A stretch of 64,000 bases of DNA from Adenophora triphylla var. japonica (GCA_022495995.1 JAFEMH010002574.1:248001-312000); one strand, 5' to 3'; counted from the stretch's first letter, positions 35,502 through 47,346 are shown. Numbers and translations are program-made. The notes: generated from the sequence alone by a model not told the origin.

Positions 35502-36350
35502 GTGAAGGAGGACCCGATCCTCACTCAGCTCAAGCAGACCCAGGCGAACATTTCCCTTTGGTCCCTGCTCACATCTTCATACCCTCACAAGCTCAAGCTA
35601 GAGGAAAGTTTGGCCCGCACCATAGTCCCCGTGGACGCAACTCCAGACGAAGTAATTCAGATGATCAGCAACATCCACTACGTCAATATCATCACCTTCA
35701 CAGATTTGGACCTGCCAAAATTTGGGGCTGATCACAATGAGCCGCTCTACATCACAGTTCAGCTGGACGAGCGTCGCCTTCCCCGTGTATTGGTAGACGG
35801 AGATTCCGAAATGAATGTCTTGCCCGCCAAGATGATGGACCTGCTTGACATCAAACCCACAAATTTGAAGCCTTCAGTCCACACTGTCAAGGCCTATGAC
35901 TCCACTTCCCGCACAGTTCTCGGGGTTGCTACTCTAAATATCTGGTTCGGCAAGCGGATGATCCCCACCGAATTCCAAGTGTTGGACATTCCTATCACTT
36001 TCACATCCATCCTGGGGCGACGCTGGTTGCATCAAATGAATGGCGTGGCATCCACCCTTCATCAGTGTATCAAGTTCATGCAAGGCAACGAGCTAACAAC
36101 AGTCTATGGCGACAGCGTCACCACCGAGGGGACCAACACCAACGGCATTCCAGTGTTAGAGATCAAGCATTATGATGATATGGCATTAACCGGATTCACC
36201 TTGGAGACCTCCAAGATCCAAATATGTAGCGTGGACCTTCCACTGTTTTGGGACAAAATCCCTCTCGTCATGAAGATGATGAAACTCATGAACTTCATCC
36301 CAGATTTGGGGCTCGAAGGTTGCAAGGCTAACACCAATTCATCGAAGTCA
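35502..36350 (+). CDS. E5 protease 2 (open frame fragment)
   Basis: It reads DPILTQLKQTQANISLWSLL, then LYITVQLDERRLPRVLVDGD with SEMNVLPAKMMDLL, then SILGRRWLHQMNGVASTLHQ. This is a second aspartic-protease fold in the same element, close to the E4 protease. Its active site is D-G-D instead of D-S/T-G, so catalysis is doubtful. The frame stays open to 36668, but the true continuation shifts near 36350. Confidence 0.85.
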
Positions 36351-36730
36351 AGGACCACACTACAGTCCAGGGGCTCGGTTATGTGCCAACACCAGCTGAT
36401 ATCAAAGAAAATAAAAGGCTCGCCAGCACCAAGGCAGCAGCCCGCAAAAGGGGAACCTCCAACGGCACACCGAACCTCCAACCTTACAGTTTCGACCTCG
36501 CTCAATACTTCATCAAGGGAACCGACAGCAGAACTGAGGGAACCGACAGCAGAACTGAGAGAACCGACAAGGAAACCGATAGCAGCACTGAGGGAATCGA
36601 CAGCAGAACTGAGGGGACCGAATGTGAAACTGATGAAGATGAGAAAGAAGCAGGGAAAGTCAGCTTAGAGACTACAGAAAGGATGGGAAATCTAGCACAG
36701 GACTTCAAGCATTTCAGAGGACTCAAAGCT
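36351..36730 (+). pseudogene. E5 pol linker with 21-bp repeat, ends at deletion
   Basis: In the shifted frame: TPADIKENKRLASTKAAARK, YSFDLAQYFIKG, then repeated GTDSRTE units, then LAQDFKHFRGLKA. E4 has the matching YSFDMARYF and ERFRGLEPNL, after which it continues to RT. In E5 the sequence jumps into the LTR at 36731. Confidence 0.8.
36519..36625 (+). repeat. 21-bp minisatellite in pol linker
   Basis: About five units of GAACCGACAGCAGAACTGAGG, coding repeated GTDSRTE. It is absent at the same place in E4, so it expanded after the two diverged. Confidence 0.85.
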
Positions 36731-38695
36731 AATCCGTTAACTGGCCCTTTCCAGGTTAACCGGAACCCGTTAAACTCCTCGTTCTCAAGTCAACGAGACG
36801 TCCCGGGACTGCCCCGTGCATCCCAATGTCAAAGTGTACTCAACACACATTATCACACGTAAAAGTACAGCTTTTCCCGAAAAATGCACTTTCCGGCACT
36901 TTCCGAGGGCGTTTCGGACATTTTCCGGACAGTTATTTAAAAAAGGGACAAAATCGGGAATAACGGTAGAAAACCCTAGCCTAGGTGAGTCACAGGGGCA
37001 CGTGGCACGCATGACAATGCCCTCCAATCAACATCAATCAAATTCCAAGGTGAAAAGACCAAAATACCCCTGAGATTGAATGATTGTCCGACCGGATTGT
37101 TTTGTCTGAAAAACCAGAATTGCCAACAAGTCACCCAATTTTCCAAAATACCAAAAAACCTCCCCAAATTGAAGAAGAGTTTGTTCGTACTGTTTTGCAT
37201 ATTCACCCTATAAATACAAGGGTTGTCAAACATTTCAAAAAAAAAAGAAAAACATAATCCCTCTTCATAAAACCCCACGGTCCAAACCAGTTCTAACCCT
37301 TCCCAAGCCCCGTTTTGTCTCGATTTGCATGAAAACCTCGTTTTCCGACCAAACACGAACCAAACAAACTCAAAACACCCTTTCAAATACCAAACCGTAT
37401 CCCATATATGTCAAACGAGTCAAAGAGTCAACCCCTAGCCATAGGTAACACTCACTCTATCTCTCTCTAAACACTCGTTTTGCCTCAATTTACGCGTCAA
37501 ACACTATAATCGTTCCGGTCAAAATCATTGAAATGTAGACGTAACGCCGTCTACGGGGTCCGATACATTTTACCCCAAGATCATCTTATCTCCCGTAAGA
37601 GAAGTAATCTCGAGTTAAAACGACGTTCCGGCCCCATTCTTTACGTTTATGTTATTAACAGTCCGGATCGTTTGATCCATTGATTCGCAACTTTACAGTC
37701 CGAACCGTTTGGTTCGTGATAGTCATTTACAAAAATCCGGATCGTTTGATCCGTCGATATTGTCATTTAAATTACGCATCTTTACAAGTCCGAGCCATTT
37801 GGCTCGTCGATCGCATCTTTAATGTCCGGATTGTTTGATTTCGTCGATACCGCATTTTAAATACTGTCATTTACAAGTCCGAGCCGTTTGGCTTGTGATA
37901 GTATTTATTTATCGAAGTCCGAGTTGCAAAACGACTCGTTGATTGCATCTCATTTAATGCCTTTTTTCATAAAATCGCTAACAATGTAATGCCCGGTTCA
38001 AAATCGGAGTTCGTCATTCGAGCTCCTTTTCAAAACGCGCAAAAGTGACGTTTGGCATCCAAACGATCATTTTTAAAACTCAAAACCCGATGTTTGACAT
38101 TCAAACGCTCTTTTCTTAAAAGTCAACGTTTGACACTCAAGCTAAAGACTCAAATTCGTAACTCGCACCTTTTTCCTATAAAACCCCAAAATTGACGTTT
38201 GTCATTCAAACGCTCGCTTTTTCCAGAATCATAAAATCAACGTTTGACATTCAAACCAAATTAAGCTTGTCATTCAAGCCCCTCTTTTCAAAAAATGCAA
38301 CACACACACACACGCACACAATTTTGAGAAAGGTAGAAAGACTCGTCATATGAGGCGTTTCGGGTGATCTCAACATACTCTTCCCGAAACGTAACGTGAC
38401 CTCCGAACCTAACAATCTCTGGTCCTAAAAAGCCATTTCCAAAGTTTGGGCTCAAAATACAAAACGACACATTTTCAAAGCCATTTCCAAAGTTTGGGCT
38501 CAAAATACAAAACGACACATTTTCAAAGCCATTTCCAAAGTTTGGGCTCATAATACAAAACGATACATTTTTCAAAGCCATTCTCAACGTTTGGGCTCAA
38601 AATACAAAACCGTGTGGCGACTCCTCTCCTTCCCAAAAGCGAGGTCCCAAACCCGCGAAAGAAAACCGATTGCCGCGCGATCCCGGGTAATTTCA
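36731..38695 (+). repeat. E5 3' LTR, 5' end missing
   Basis: It starts at the base matching 25167 of the 5' LTR, so the first 48 bp including the TG terminus are lost. Compared with the 5' LTR it also has about 70 bp extra near 37500-37570 (a segment also present in E8). TATA is at 37208-37217. Confidence 0.92.
37661..38285 (+). repeat. Hairpin array in E5 3' LTR
   Basis: The same array as in the 5' LTR. Some arms that are broken there are intact here (GGATCGTTTGATCC near 37665) and the reverse. Confidence 0.75.
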
Positions 38696-39860
38696 GTCGA
38701 ATCAAGCCAGAATGGTCTTTACAAGTCAAGGAAGAGATTGAAAAGATGCTCCGCGTCGGATTCATAAGGGTGATCGAATACCCGACATGGCTATCCAACA
38801 TAGTCACGGTCACCAAGGCCAGCGGAAAAGTACGCTGTTGCGTGGACTTCCGAGACCTCAACAAAGCAAGTCCCAAGGACGACTTTCCACTACCAAACAT
38901 AGACATGTTGGTAGACACTATGGCCAATTTCGAGGTTAAGTCCTTCGTGGACGGGTTCGTCGGCTACAATCAAATCAAGATGGCTGAAGAAGACCAAGAA
39001 AAAATAGCCTTCACAACCCCCTGGGGAACCTACTGCTACACAGTGATGTCGTTCAGACTAAAGAACGCTGGGGCTACCTACCAACGGGCAGCAACCGCCC
39101 TATTCCACGACATGATCCACAAAGATATCGAAGTGTATGTCGATGATATGATTATCCACTCAAAGGGATCAGATGGACAACACCTCATTGACTTGAGAAA
39201 GTTCTTCAATCGACTCTGGAAACACTCAATGAGGTTAAACCCTGACAAATGCACATTTGGAGTCATCCGAGGCAAAGTCTTAGGATATATGGTCACCGAG
39301 AGAGGCATCGAAGTTGATCCCTAAAAGATCAAGGCCATAATCGAAATGAGACCACCGCAAACCCAAACAGAGGTAAAAAGCTTCATGGGCCGCCTGCAGT
39401 ACATCAGCCGCTTCGTCAATCAGTTGACCTCCATGTGCGAGCCAATCTTCAGACTAATGAACAAAAATGCAGACATCGAATGGAACCCGAAATGCCAAGA
39501 TGCCTTTGAAAAGATAAAGGCATACCTTATGAGTCCTTCGATCCTCTGTCCTCTCCACGAGGAAAAGCCACTTTTGTTATACCTAACTGTGACTGAGACC
39601 GCAGTTGGAGCCATGCTCTGTCAAGAAAAGAAAGAGTCACGAGTTGAGAACATCATCTACTTCGTCAGTCGAAAGTTTCAAGGCAGGAACTCAACTACTC
39701 AGCCCTCGAGAAAACCTGTGCAGCTCTAGTATGGGTTGTCGGAAAACTACGACACTACATGCAGTCGCACACAGTGCACTTGGTCTCTAGAATGGACCCA
39801 GTCAAATACCTCTTCTACAAACCATCTCTGTCAATGAGGCTGCCAAATGGTCTTTCTTCC
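38696..39860 (+). pseudogene. E4 reverse transcriptase and RNase H
   Basis: RT resumes after E5: IKPEWSLQVKEEIEKMLRVG, CCVDFRDLNKASPKDDFPLP, SFVDGFVGYNQIKM (catalytic Asp), VMSFRLKNAGATYQ, EVYVDDMIIHSK (YVDD box), LGYMVTERGIEVDP, a TAA at 39322, then the connection (SFMGRLQYISRFV) and RNase H (LLLYLTVTETAVGAML, a decayed form of the usual LYLAVSE.A..). A frameshift near 39685 is followed by ELNYSALEKTCAALVW, and another occurs near 39848. One stop and two frameshifts break an otherwise complete domain set. Confidence 0.92.
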
Positions 39861-41770
39861 TAGCGGAGTTTGACATCAAGTACGTGAACCAGAAGTCAAT
39901 CAAGGGACGGGTAATGGCCGAGCAACTGGCCGACTTCCCAACCGATGAGGCCCAAGGTCCCGAGCCACAATTTCCAGACGAAGGAATCTTCACACTTGAA
40001 GGCAAAAACCGATGGCAACTGTTCTTCGACAGAGCAACCAACAAAAGAGGAAACGGCATTGGTATGCTCTTGGTCGACCCAAAGGACGAGCACACCCCAA
40101 TCGCCATAAAGATGAATTTCTAGGTAACCAATAATGCCGCCGAATACGAAGCTTGCGCCACCGGACTAGAGGCCGTACTTGAAAGGAACGTCCAGAAACT
40201 CGAAGCCTACAGGGCCTCAACCCTAATCATCAATCAAGTTTCCAACAAGTGGAAAACAATAGACCCAGGCTTGCAAAAGTACCACGCCTGCATGGAAGAC
40301 CTCATCACGCAATTCAATGAGGTCACTTTCCACTACTTGCCAAGAGACCGGAACCGGTTTGTAGAAGCCCTAGCCACCTTGGCTTCACTTGTGGAAATCC
40401 CCGAGGGGAAGGCAATCAAGCCTTTCAAAGTCGAAAGGAAGGAAATCCCTGCCTACTGCTGGGAGATCGAACCAGAACCTGAGCCCATCAATGAGCCGTG
40501 GTACAACCAGATCTTCCAATACCTTAAGAACGGGGAAACCGCCTTCATGAACGAGGAAGGCCAACGCAAAGAAGGAATCAAAGCCAAGAGCATCAAGGCC
40601 CTAAAACGCCTTGCCTCTCACTTTGTCATCATTGGAGACATGTTATACAAAAAATGCTACCAAGGACCGCTCCTACGCTGCATCAGCCAGGAAAAAGCAA
40701 ACGAGCTCATGAACGAAGTCCACAATGGGGCTTGCGGCCCCCACATGAACGCCAGAGCCCTGAAGCAGATCATTCTTCGAATGGGCTACTACTGGATCTC
40801 CATGGAGGCAGACTGCATCCACTTTGTCCAAAGCTGCGACAAGTGCCAAAGATTCTCCAACCTCAATCATCTACCTCCTCACGATCTCTGCTGTATGAAT
40901 ACTCCCTGGCCCTTCGCCACTTGGGGAATCAACGTCATCGGGAAAATCGCTCCACCCGGAAGCAACGACCATGAATTCGTCTTGGTAGTCATCGACTACT
41001 TCACAAAATGGGTCGAAGCCAAGTCCTACAAGGTGCTAACTTCCAGGAAGGTCGCACATTTCCTCAAGGAAAACATCATATGCCGATATGGCATCCTGAA
41101 CGAGGTCATATCAGACAACGGGTCCCACTTCGAAGGAGAATGCGACAGACTGCTGGCCGAATTCAAGATCACACGCCACAAGTCTTCTCCCTACAGGCCA
41201 CAAAAAAACGGCGCAGTAGAAGCAGCAAACAAGACCCTCGAAAGGATCATCCAAAAAATGACCACAAGAGGGCGAGATTGGCCTGAGAAGCTGCACCTTA
41301 CAATTTGGGGCTACCGAACATCAGTCAGAACAGCCACAGGAGAAACTCCATTCGCCCTAACATATGGGATGGAAGCAGTACTGCCCATTGAGTTGGAAAT
41401 TCCCTCACTCCGAGTGTTGTTGGAAAACGAGATCAACGAAGTCGAATGGCTCTGAAGCCGACACGACGAACTGGCTCTGCTAGACGAGCGCCGACTAAAG
41501 TCCATGGAGCACATCCGAGCCTACCAAAGCAGAATGGCTAGAGCCTTCGACAAGAAAGTCAAGTCCCGAGATATCAGGGAAGGCGATCTGGTACTCAAAG
41601 AAAAGCCTCCCACTCGAACCAACCCACTGGGAAAATGGGAACCAACATGGATCGGCCCTTTTGTGGTTCAAAAGATCTTCTCCGGAGGTGCCATAAAGCT
41701 GACAGAACTAGACGGCAATCCCTTCATGAATCCAGTCAACGGAAGCAAACTTCACAGATACTTCGCCTAA
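39861..41770 (+). pseudogene. E4 second RNase H (archaeal type) and integrase
   Basis: One frame with two stops (TAG at 40121, TGA at 41453). The second RNase H shows LFFDRATNKRGNGIGMLLVD and NNAAEYEACATGLEAVLERN. The integrase has the HHCC finger (HNGACGPHMNARALKQ ... CDKCQRF), the catalytic core (WGINVIGKIAPP, VVIDYFTKWVEA with Asp, SDNGSHFEGE with Asp, PYRPQKNGAVEAANKTLERI with Glu) and a C-terminal domain (REGDLVLKEKP, GKWEPTWIGPFVV) ending KLHRYFA. No chromodomain is seen, as expected for Tat. Both stops fit a C-to-T change in a Gln or Arg codon. Confidence 0.93.
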
Positions 41771-42560
41771 AGAAGATCAACTGTGCATCTCTTGGCACTC
41801 CTTGTAGTGTCGAACTACGCAAACCTGAGCCCTCCAGTCCGGGGGGAACGTAGGCAACCTTAATTGGTCCGGTCTAAAAACACACAAAAAACAAAAAAGT
41901 TTGAATGTCAACCAAGACCTCCATCAAACTATACACTTTCCAAAACATGCCCCCACCATCACCTTGACCAAGTCAAACGACGGCGGCAAACATCAAAGGA
42001 CATCAAAAGGTCACTCAGCATCAAAAGACTGACCCATGTCAACTCCAAGCTAGGGGCTTGCCTTCGCCCTCACGCGCTTCATAAAAAAAAGAGCTCAAGC
42101 AGAAGCTTTCAAAAAAAAAAGAGCTCAAGCAGAAGCTTTCAAAAAAAAAAAAAAGCTCAAGCAGAAGCTACAAAAAATGAGGTCAAGGACCCAGCAATGA
42201 CAAACAAGAAGCAAGGAAGTCACGGAAAAGACCGTCAAAAAATGACTTGTCAAGGAAACATCCAACCTTCCCATCCATACATAAAATCCAAACAAGAAGG
42301 GATGTTGTCAAGGCTTTGACTGCTTCAGTCCACAAATGCAACAGAAAGGTCCAAAGTTGGACGCCGCCAAGGCTCACAAAAGAAGCAAAAATCGAACAAG
42401 AGATCTTGCGTCTCGACAAAGATTTAAAAGTAAATCACAAATCACTAACGGTTACAACATTTCTTGATGAGTTGAAGCACGGTATACTCTCAAGTTCACA
42501 ACATGCTAAAAGACAGCTTAATACATTTAACAAATAATGTGCCTGCAATGCATTGAATGG
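41771..42560. other. E4 spacer between integrase and antisense gene B
   Basis: Non-coding. It contains three tandem copies of an A-rich unit with GAGCTCAAGCAGAAGC (about 42080-42175). It is the shared 3' side of pol (+) and gene B (-), so terminators for both strands are expected here, but I cannot point to one. Confidence 0.5.
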
Positions 42561-42564
42561 ATAC

Positions 42565-43981
42565 TTAGGAGGTCATTCCACACCACCCGCGCTTGTCCCC
42601 TCGCCATTCTTCCCTTTCTTCCCTCTTCCCCCGGCGAGTCTTCTTTCGCTCCACGTGAGCCAACTCTGTCTCTCTCATTCCGAGATTTGGGGTCCTCCCC
42701 GTAGAGTCAAACAATCCAGCAGCTCGCAGAGCTTCATTCGTCCGTGCCTTGGCCCGAATCTCCTCCCTACAAGTTTGCAAAAGAGGACCTCTCTCCGTCA
42801 GTCGGTCAACTCGAGTCTCGTAGTCAAATAAGGCGTCTCCTATCACATCTTCGGCACTTCTAAGGCTATAGCTGGGACGGTAACCTTGCCCCAGAATTGC
42901 TTCACGCATGCTTCCCAAAATCACTTGGGACTGCCTGACATGCTGCTCGTACCAATCCAGGTACTCGGTGGTCAACACAACACTCTCCCGACATCGAAGG
43001 AGCACCACAGGAGGGAAAGCGGAATACTTCCACACCCTCAGAAAATACAGAAGAGCACCTGAAGCGACGGAATATAGAAGGAGGACCAAGACAAACCTGG
43101 AACTCTGACGACATAGGAACCTTCCTAAAAGGCCCTCCTAGTCTCAATCCCCCAGTGCGGAACCCACCAGCAAATCTGATGCGTACTAAGTTGTGCCATC
43201 CATCTCTCCCAGGCGGACTGGTCCATATCCAATACAAGAGGTCGCCAAGCAAACGTCCACGGGCTAAAAGACGTCGGAGACTCAAGCATGGCTTAAAGCC
43301 TCTCTCGCAACCACAAGGTGAGCAAAACGGGGCTTCCCCCTCTCATGAACCTATCCCCGGTCGCCAGGCGATCAATGCCATGTAGTGTTTCTCCCAGCAC
43401 CAATGGAGCAATATCCTCCCTGACTCGGCAGTGCCCTACTACATCTAGCAAAGCGCCGTCACATACCCCAAGGGAGTTAGCCATGAAAAGCGTCGCTATC
43501 ACGCATAAAGCAAAGGCATCCCACGAGACGTCACTCTCGTCATCACTCATAAACCGCGCGCAGAAATGTCAATGTGACCAGAATCAAATGTCATACCCTG
43601 CACTTCTTCCAATGAAGTCCGAAGAAAGCATGCGAGCTTCACGCTAATAGCTGCAGCGCCAATCAAAGGAAGCGAAATGGCCTCCATCTCCGATCCTCCA
43701 GTCAAAGCCCGAAAATCCTCAAAGGTGGGCATCACTTCATTGTAGGAGAAGCTATACATGTGCCTCCTAACATCCCAAAACTTCGCAGCAGCCCGCAACA
43801 ATTCCCAATCAGGAACTAACTCCCTAAGGGACCAAACCGAGCAGAGTCGAAATCTCACCCCGAAAGCTTGCTTGTTGTGCCTCATATGGTGCCTTATCCA
43901 CGTATTGAGCCACTCAAGGAAGTATGCTCGCCTCTCCTTCGAAAGCCTCGGCAAAACTCTTGAAACAAATGAAAAATCCAT
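42565..43981 (-). pseudogene. E4 antisense gene B: plant-mobile-domain-like protein
   Basis: Start at 43981 (MDFSFVSRVLPRLSKERRAY), the Met nearest 3' of the promoter dyads; an upstream Met at 44173 lies beyond them. The first 145 codons are open: WSLRELVPDWELLRAAAKFW, MYSFSYNEVMPTFEDFRALT (the PMD-type pattern W..(8-10)F.F..GE..PT..D...L.G). After a frameshift at about 43550: DGALLDVVGHCRVREDIAPL, then RWMAQLSTHQICWW and SWSSFYIPSLQVL. A last frame to 42565 gives WLDWYEQHVRQ-like and KKTRRGKREEREEW, a basic tail. Family by pattern only; role unknown, perhaps DNA-associated. Confidence 0.65.
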
Positions 43982-44096
43982 GGCAAATGTGGAGGTTTCT
44001 AGAGAAAATGGGGAAGAAAGCTCGAACGGACTGCAATGGGAAGTGGGGGAAATCCAGACTTTCTGTAAACTCTTATTTCCTTCCCAAAAGCAAGGT

Positions 44097-44143
44097 GAAT
44101 CCGCACGGACCACTTTGCATGCTAGATGGGTCCGTTCGGACCA
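44097..44143 (-). promoter_or_regulatory. Dyad pair 5' of antisense gene B
   Basis: Two copies in the same orientation: ATCCGCACGGACCACTTTGC (44098-44117) and GGTCCGTTCGGACCACTTTGC from about 44129. They lie 115-160 bp before the gene B start and are the same motif as GGTCCGTACGGACCACTTTCC in the LTR. The pair is also repeated before gene A. Confidence 0.75.
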
Positions 44144-44638
44144 CTTTGCAACATGGCCCCACATTTTTAGCAAATTGCAAAACAGCTATTGCTCTCAGCG
44201 GGACCCTACCTCCAACTACTCAAAAGCCTGGCCAAAGTCATTTTTGGCCACCCTACGCTAACCACAAATGCATTCCCAGCTCATGCGATATGCACAAAAA
44301 ATAATAAACTAGCAACAATTCCTAGGTCAATCCCGAGAATCACAAATACATCATTACATCTCAAATAAAATAGTTTGATGTACAAATACAAGTGTTTTAT
44401 TACAGGTACAAAATATCTGTGGCAAAACAAAAAAAAACGGAAAGAGGGAAAGCAAAAGAGCCCTAATCCGACTCATCATCATCCTCCAGAAACGAGAAAT
44501 ATGGCATCTCGACAAACTCGCCAGTCACACCCTCATCATCGGAATACTGGACCCCCTCATTATGCGAGTACTCAAGTACTCCGAAGGATCAAACCCAGTA
44601 AAAGGATTAAAGAAGGGATGTGCAGACGAACCCTCTCC
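44144..44638. other. Spacer between antisense genes A and B
   Basis: No domain seen. It should hold the 3' UTR of gene A and the distal promoter of gene B. There is a run with TCATCATCCTCCAG near 44475, which may be an eroded acidic coding tail of gene A beyond its stop. Confidence 0.4.
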
Positions 44639-47249
44639 CTATACATCCGGCGGAGGAAATAACTGATGAAGGGTCTGCGGCCTCTGAGCCCCCGAAGACG
44701 TACCTGCATCAAAACTCTGCCGCTCCTGAACCGGCACCTCAGGTTGTGGCCCTGGCTCAGCCCTCAATGAAGGAGTATCCACAGACCTCCTCGAAGGCAT
44801 TGGCTCGAACGCTGCCGCGCGCCGCGAAGACCTGCAAGACAGCTTCCCCGCGAGCTTCTTTGCAAAAGACCTCATCCCCACAAACCGATGGGTCAGCGTA
44901 TCAAAGGATATCCTCGAGACCTGCGTAAGCAAACAACCAAAGAAATGCTCAGCTAAGGAGATACAATCATACTCGACAAAAGAAAAAAAAATACAGAAAA
45001 GATGCCAAGATGGAGAAGAGTAAGCACACTCACCGGAGCATTCGGGTCAACCCGATAAGCAGCAGGAGCCTGCTCTGGGATGGGCACCGACACCCTCCTC
45101 GAAGAGTCCCCGCGGACATACGTGAAGTTCGGCCCAGGCACCGAAACATCTGGGGGACGTGGTGGGCCATCCTGCCTCTCCCTCACCAACACCTATGGCG
45201 TCCTCGTATTTAGCCTAACAAAGGCCCTATACTCCTCGCCATACAGGATGAACTCCTCGGCACTCACACCGCCCAGGTACCTCTCGTACTCCAGCACGTC
45301 CATGTCACAAGAATTCATCATACCGAAGGGCGGATCCCTCGGAGCCATAGGGGGTTCGCCTGTGCCATGCTACCAGAAGACCCTCTCCCCCAGATACATG
45401 ACATCACAAGTAAGGCCCCGCAGCATCTTCCTCTGCCGTGTCACCGCAGGAGCACCCTCAAAATGCTAGACTATCCCTCTCCAGGTACTCCTGCACGTCC
45501 CTGTAGGCGACAGTGACCTTTCCCCTAGCAGTCCTCCTCCTCCTCAACGGGCGAGCCCAGCACAGCATGGCGGGATAGGCCACCGTGGCCACATCTGCCC
45601 AGTCCCACGGCTGGCATCGAAAGATCTCATAGCACCACACCTGCAACAAAAAACCAGAGAGTGCTCAGAACAAAAAAGAAGACGGAGAAATGGCAAAGTG
45701 CTAAACTACAACAGCAATAAACTCATACCTCCAGTGCAAAATTGAAGCATCCCAGGGAACTGGCCGTGCCCCGGCTAATCCTGTCCATAGCAAAATAAAG
45801 CTCGGCCAAGCTTGCCTCGCCCCAAGCAATCTCACAAACCCTCTCCTAGTCCTCCAAACTCTCTAGCAGAGGGAAAAGAGCGGTAGAGGCATGATTCGAG
45901 AACAAAGTCTCGAAAAGAGCAAACCACAGGAAGGAGCGCGCCAGCTGCTCAGCCGTCACTACTCCAGTGCCCCCGCGATAAGCCCCGATATTATCCGTAA
46001 GATGTGCCTCCACATCGCTGTACAACATGCCCAAGCCCTTACGAGGATAGGGCGCAAATCCCAGCAACTCAGCCAGCACCCCATCCGACATCCCATCCCG
46101 CCATCTCACCGGTCCCCCTTTGAAGGAAAGCCCGGTGATCGCCGCAAAATCGGTAGGGGTCATCGTCACCTCTCCCCAGCTAAAATGGAAGGTATACGTG
46201 GTGTCCCACCATTACTCAGACAGAGCCAAGAAGACGCCCTTGTTCTTCTGCGTCTCCGCTATCCAGGCCAAGTTCTCCACGAGCACACCCAAACCAGAAT
46301 CGAAGACCAACCTCTTAGGACTTGGTCTACCCTCACGGGAGTTCTCCGGCAGGTTCTACCACAACTCAACTACGTCCTCAAGCGACCCCTGAGACTTCAT
46401 CTTTTTTGCCTTCCCGGACGAAGTCACCTCATCCTGCACTTAAACACAGCAAAGGTATGTCAATAACAGAACTTAAGCAAATATACAAAACATAAAAGAC
46501 CGTCCCAACACAGCAAAAGCATAAAAGGCCTGTCACAAAAACACGGCACGCACTACATGACACATTCTCAACGAGAACCCGTTCACAACAACACGACACC
46601 CATGTCCCATTTTCAAACAAAAGACCGTTTACAAAAACACGGCACACATTGCACATAAATTTTCCCACACAATGTCTGTCCCTACACGGCACACACTTTC
46701 ACACAAAGTCCATCCCTACACGGCACACACTTTCAGACAAAATCTGTCACAAAAACACGGCACATGTCACACTTTTCATACAAATTCCGTCCCTACACGG
46801 CAATTTTTTCACAAAGTACATACGGAAATAGCATAAGGTACAAATCACCAAAGCATGCATTTCAAAAGAGATGCACTTTATTTTTACAAATAAGAGCTAA
46901 TCTCCACTTTTTTTCACAAAAATCACATACCCACAATTCTTACATGCTCAATTTCAACAATTCAACATAAATTTCACAAAATGAGCATGACAACAACAAA
47001 AGCCCCAAATTGCGAAAACTAAGACCTAGTTCTAGCATACAACATTTCAAGCAAGAATCAAAGCAAAATTTAATTTCTTACCTCCCTTACAGTCCTCCCC
47101 CGCAAGTTATGCACCTCAAAATCTGGATACAACACATCCGGATTCTTTGTTGAAGGAACAAAGGAAGAGCGATTCCTTTGAAGCTCCAATCTCCTATCCA
47201 TGGCCTCTTGGCCCCTTTGACGACGACCTCGTCTAATTCTTTCCACCAT
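44639..47249 (-). pseudogene. E4 antisense gene A: spliced plant-mobile-domain gene, four exons
   Basis: Exon 1 47249-47082 (MVERIRRGRRQRGQEAMDRR, 56 codons), exon 2 46433-45729 (235 codons), exon 3 45640-45034, exon 4 44920-44639. Introns start GTAAGA, GTATGA and GTGAGT and end GCAG; exons 1, 2 and 4 are whole codons, and exon 3 has one extra base near 45467. Exon 2 shows WWDTTYTFHFSWGEVTMTPT with DFAAITGL, the PMD signature, and VTAEQLARSFLWFALF; exon 3 starts VWCYEIFRCQPWDW; exon 4 is Arg/Ser/Pro-rich. About 586 residues. Stops at 46356, 46212, 45846, 45370 and 45193. PMD proteins include MAIN/MAIL1, linked to silencing control in plants; an element role is inferred. Confidence 0.7.
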
Positions 47250-47306
47250 TATAGCAATTCAAGCAACCGGAAAGAATTCCCTCAAGAAATTTTTGAACAA
47301 AATCAA

Positions 47307-47311
<5 letters not shown>

Positions 47312-47346
<35 letters not shown>

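Larger units (their letters stand above)
25119..38695 (+). mobile_element. E5: Tat-clade Ty3/gypsy element lacking RT and integrase
   Basis: Its LTRs start TGTAAGTACCCAAAT and end GGTAATTTCA. Flanks are TTCGA (25114-25118) and GTCGA (38696-38700), a TSD with one change; removing the insert restores the RT frame of E4. Internal order: primer site, leader, gag (split by S1), protease 1, unknown coding region, protease 2, then an abrupt join into the 3' LTR. RT, RNase H, integrase and the first 48 bp of the 3' LTR are lost. Confidence 0.93.

Noticed and set aside
42565..47249. Antisense region as a captured host gene unrelated to the element
   Set aside because: Considered possible, but the promoter dyads match the LTR of the same element and antisense extra ORFs are known in Tat elements, so it is treated as part of E4.
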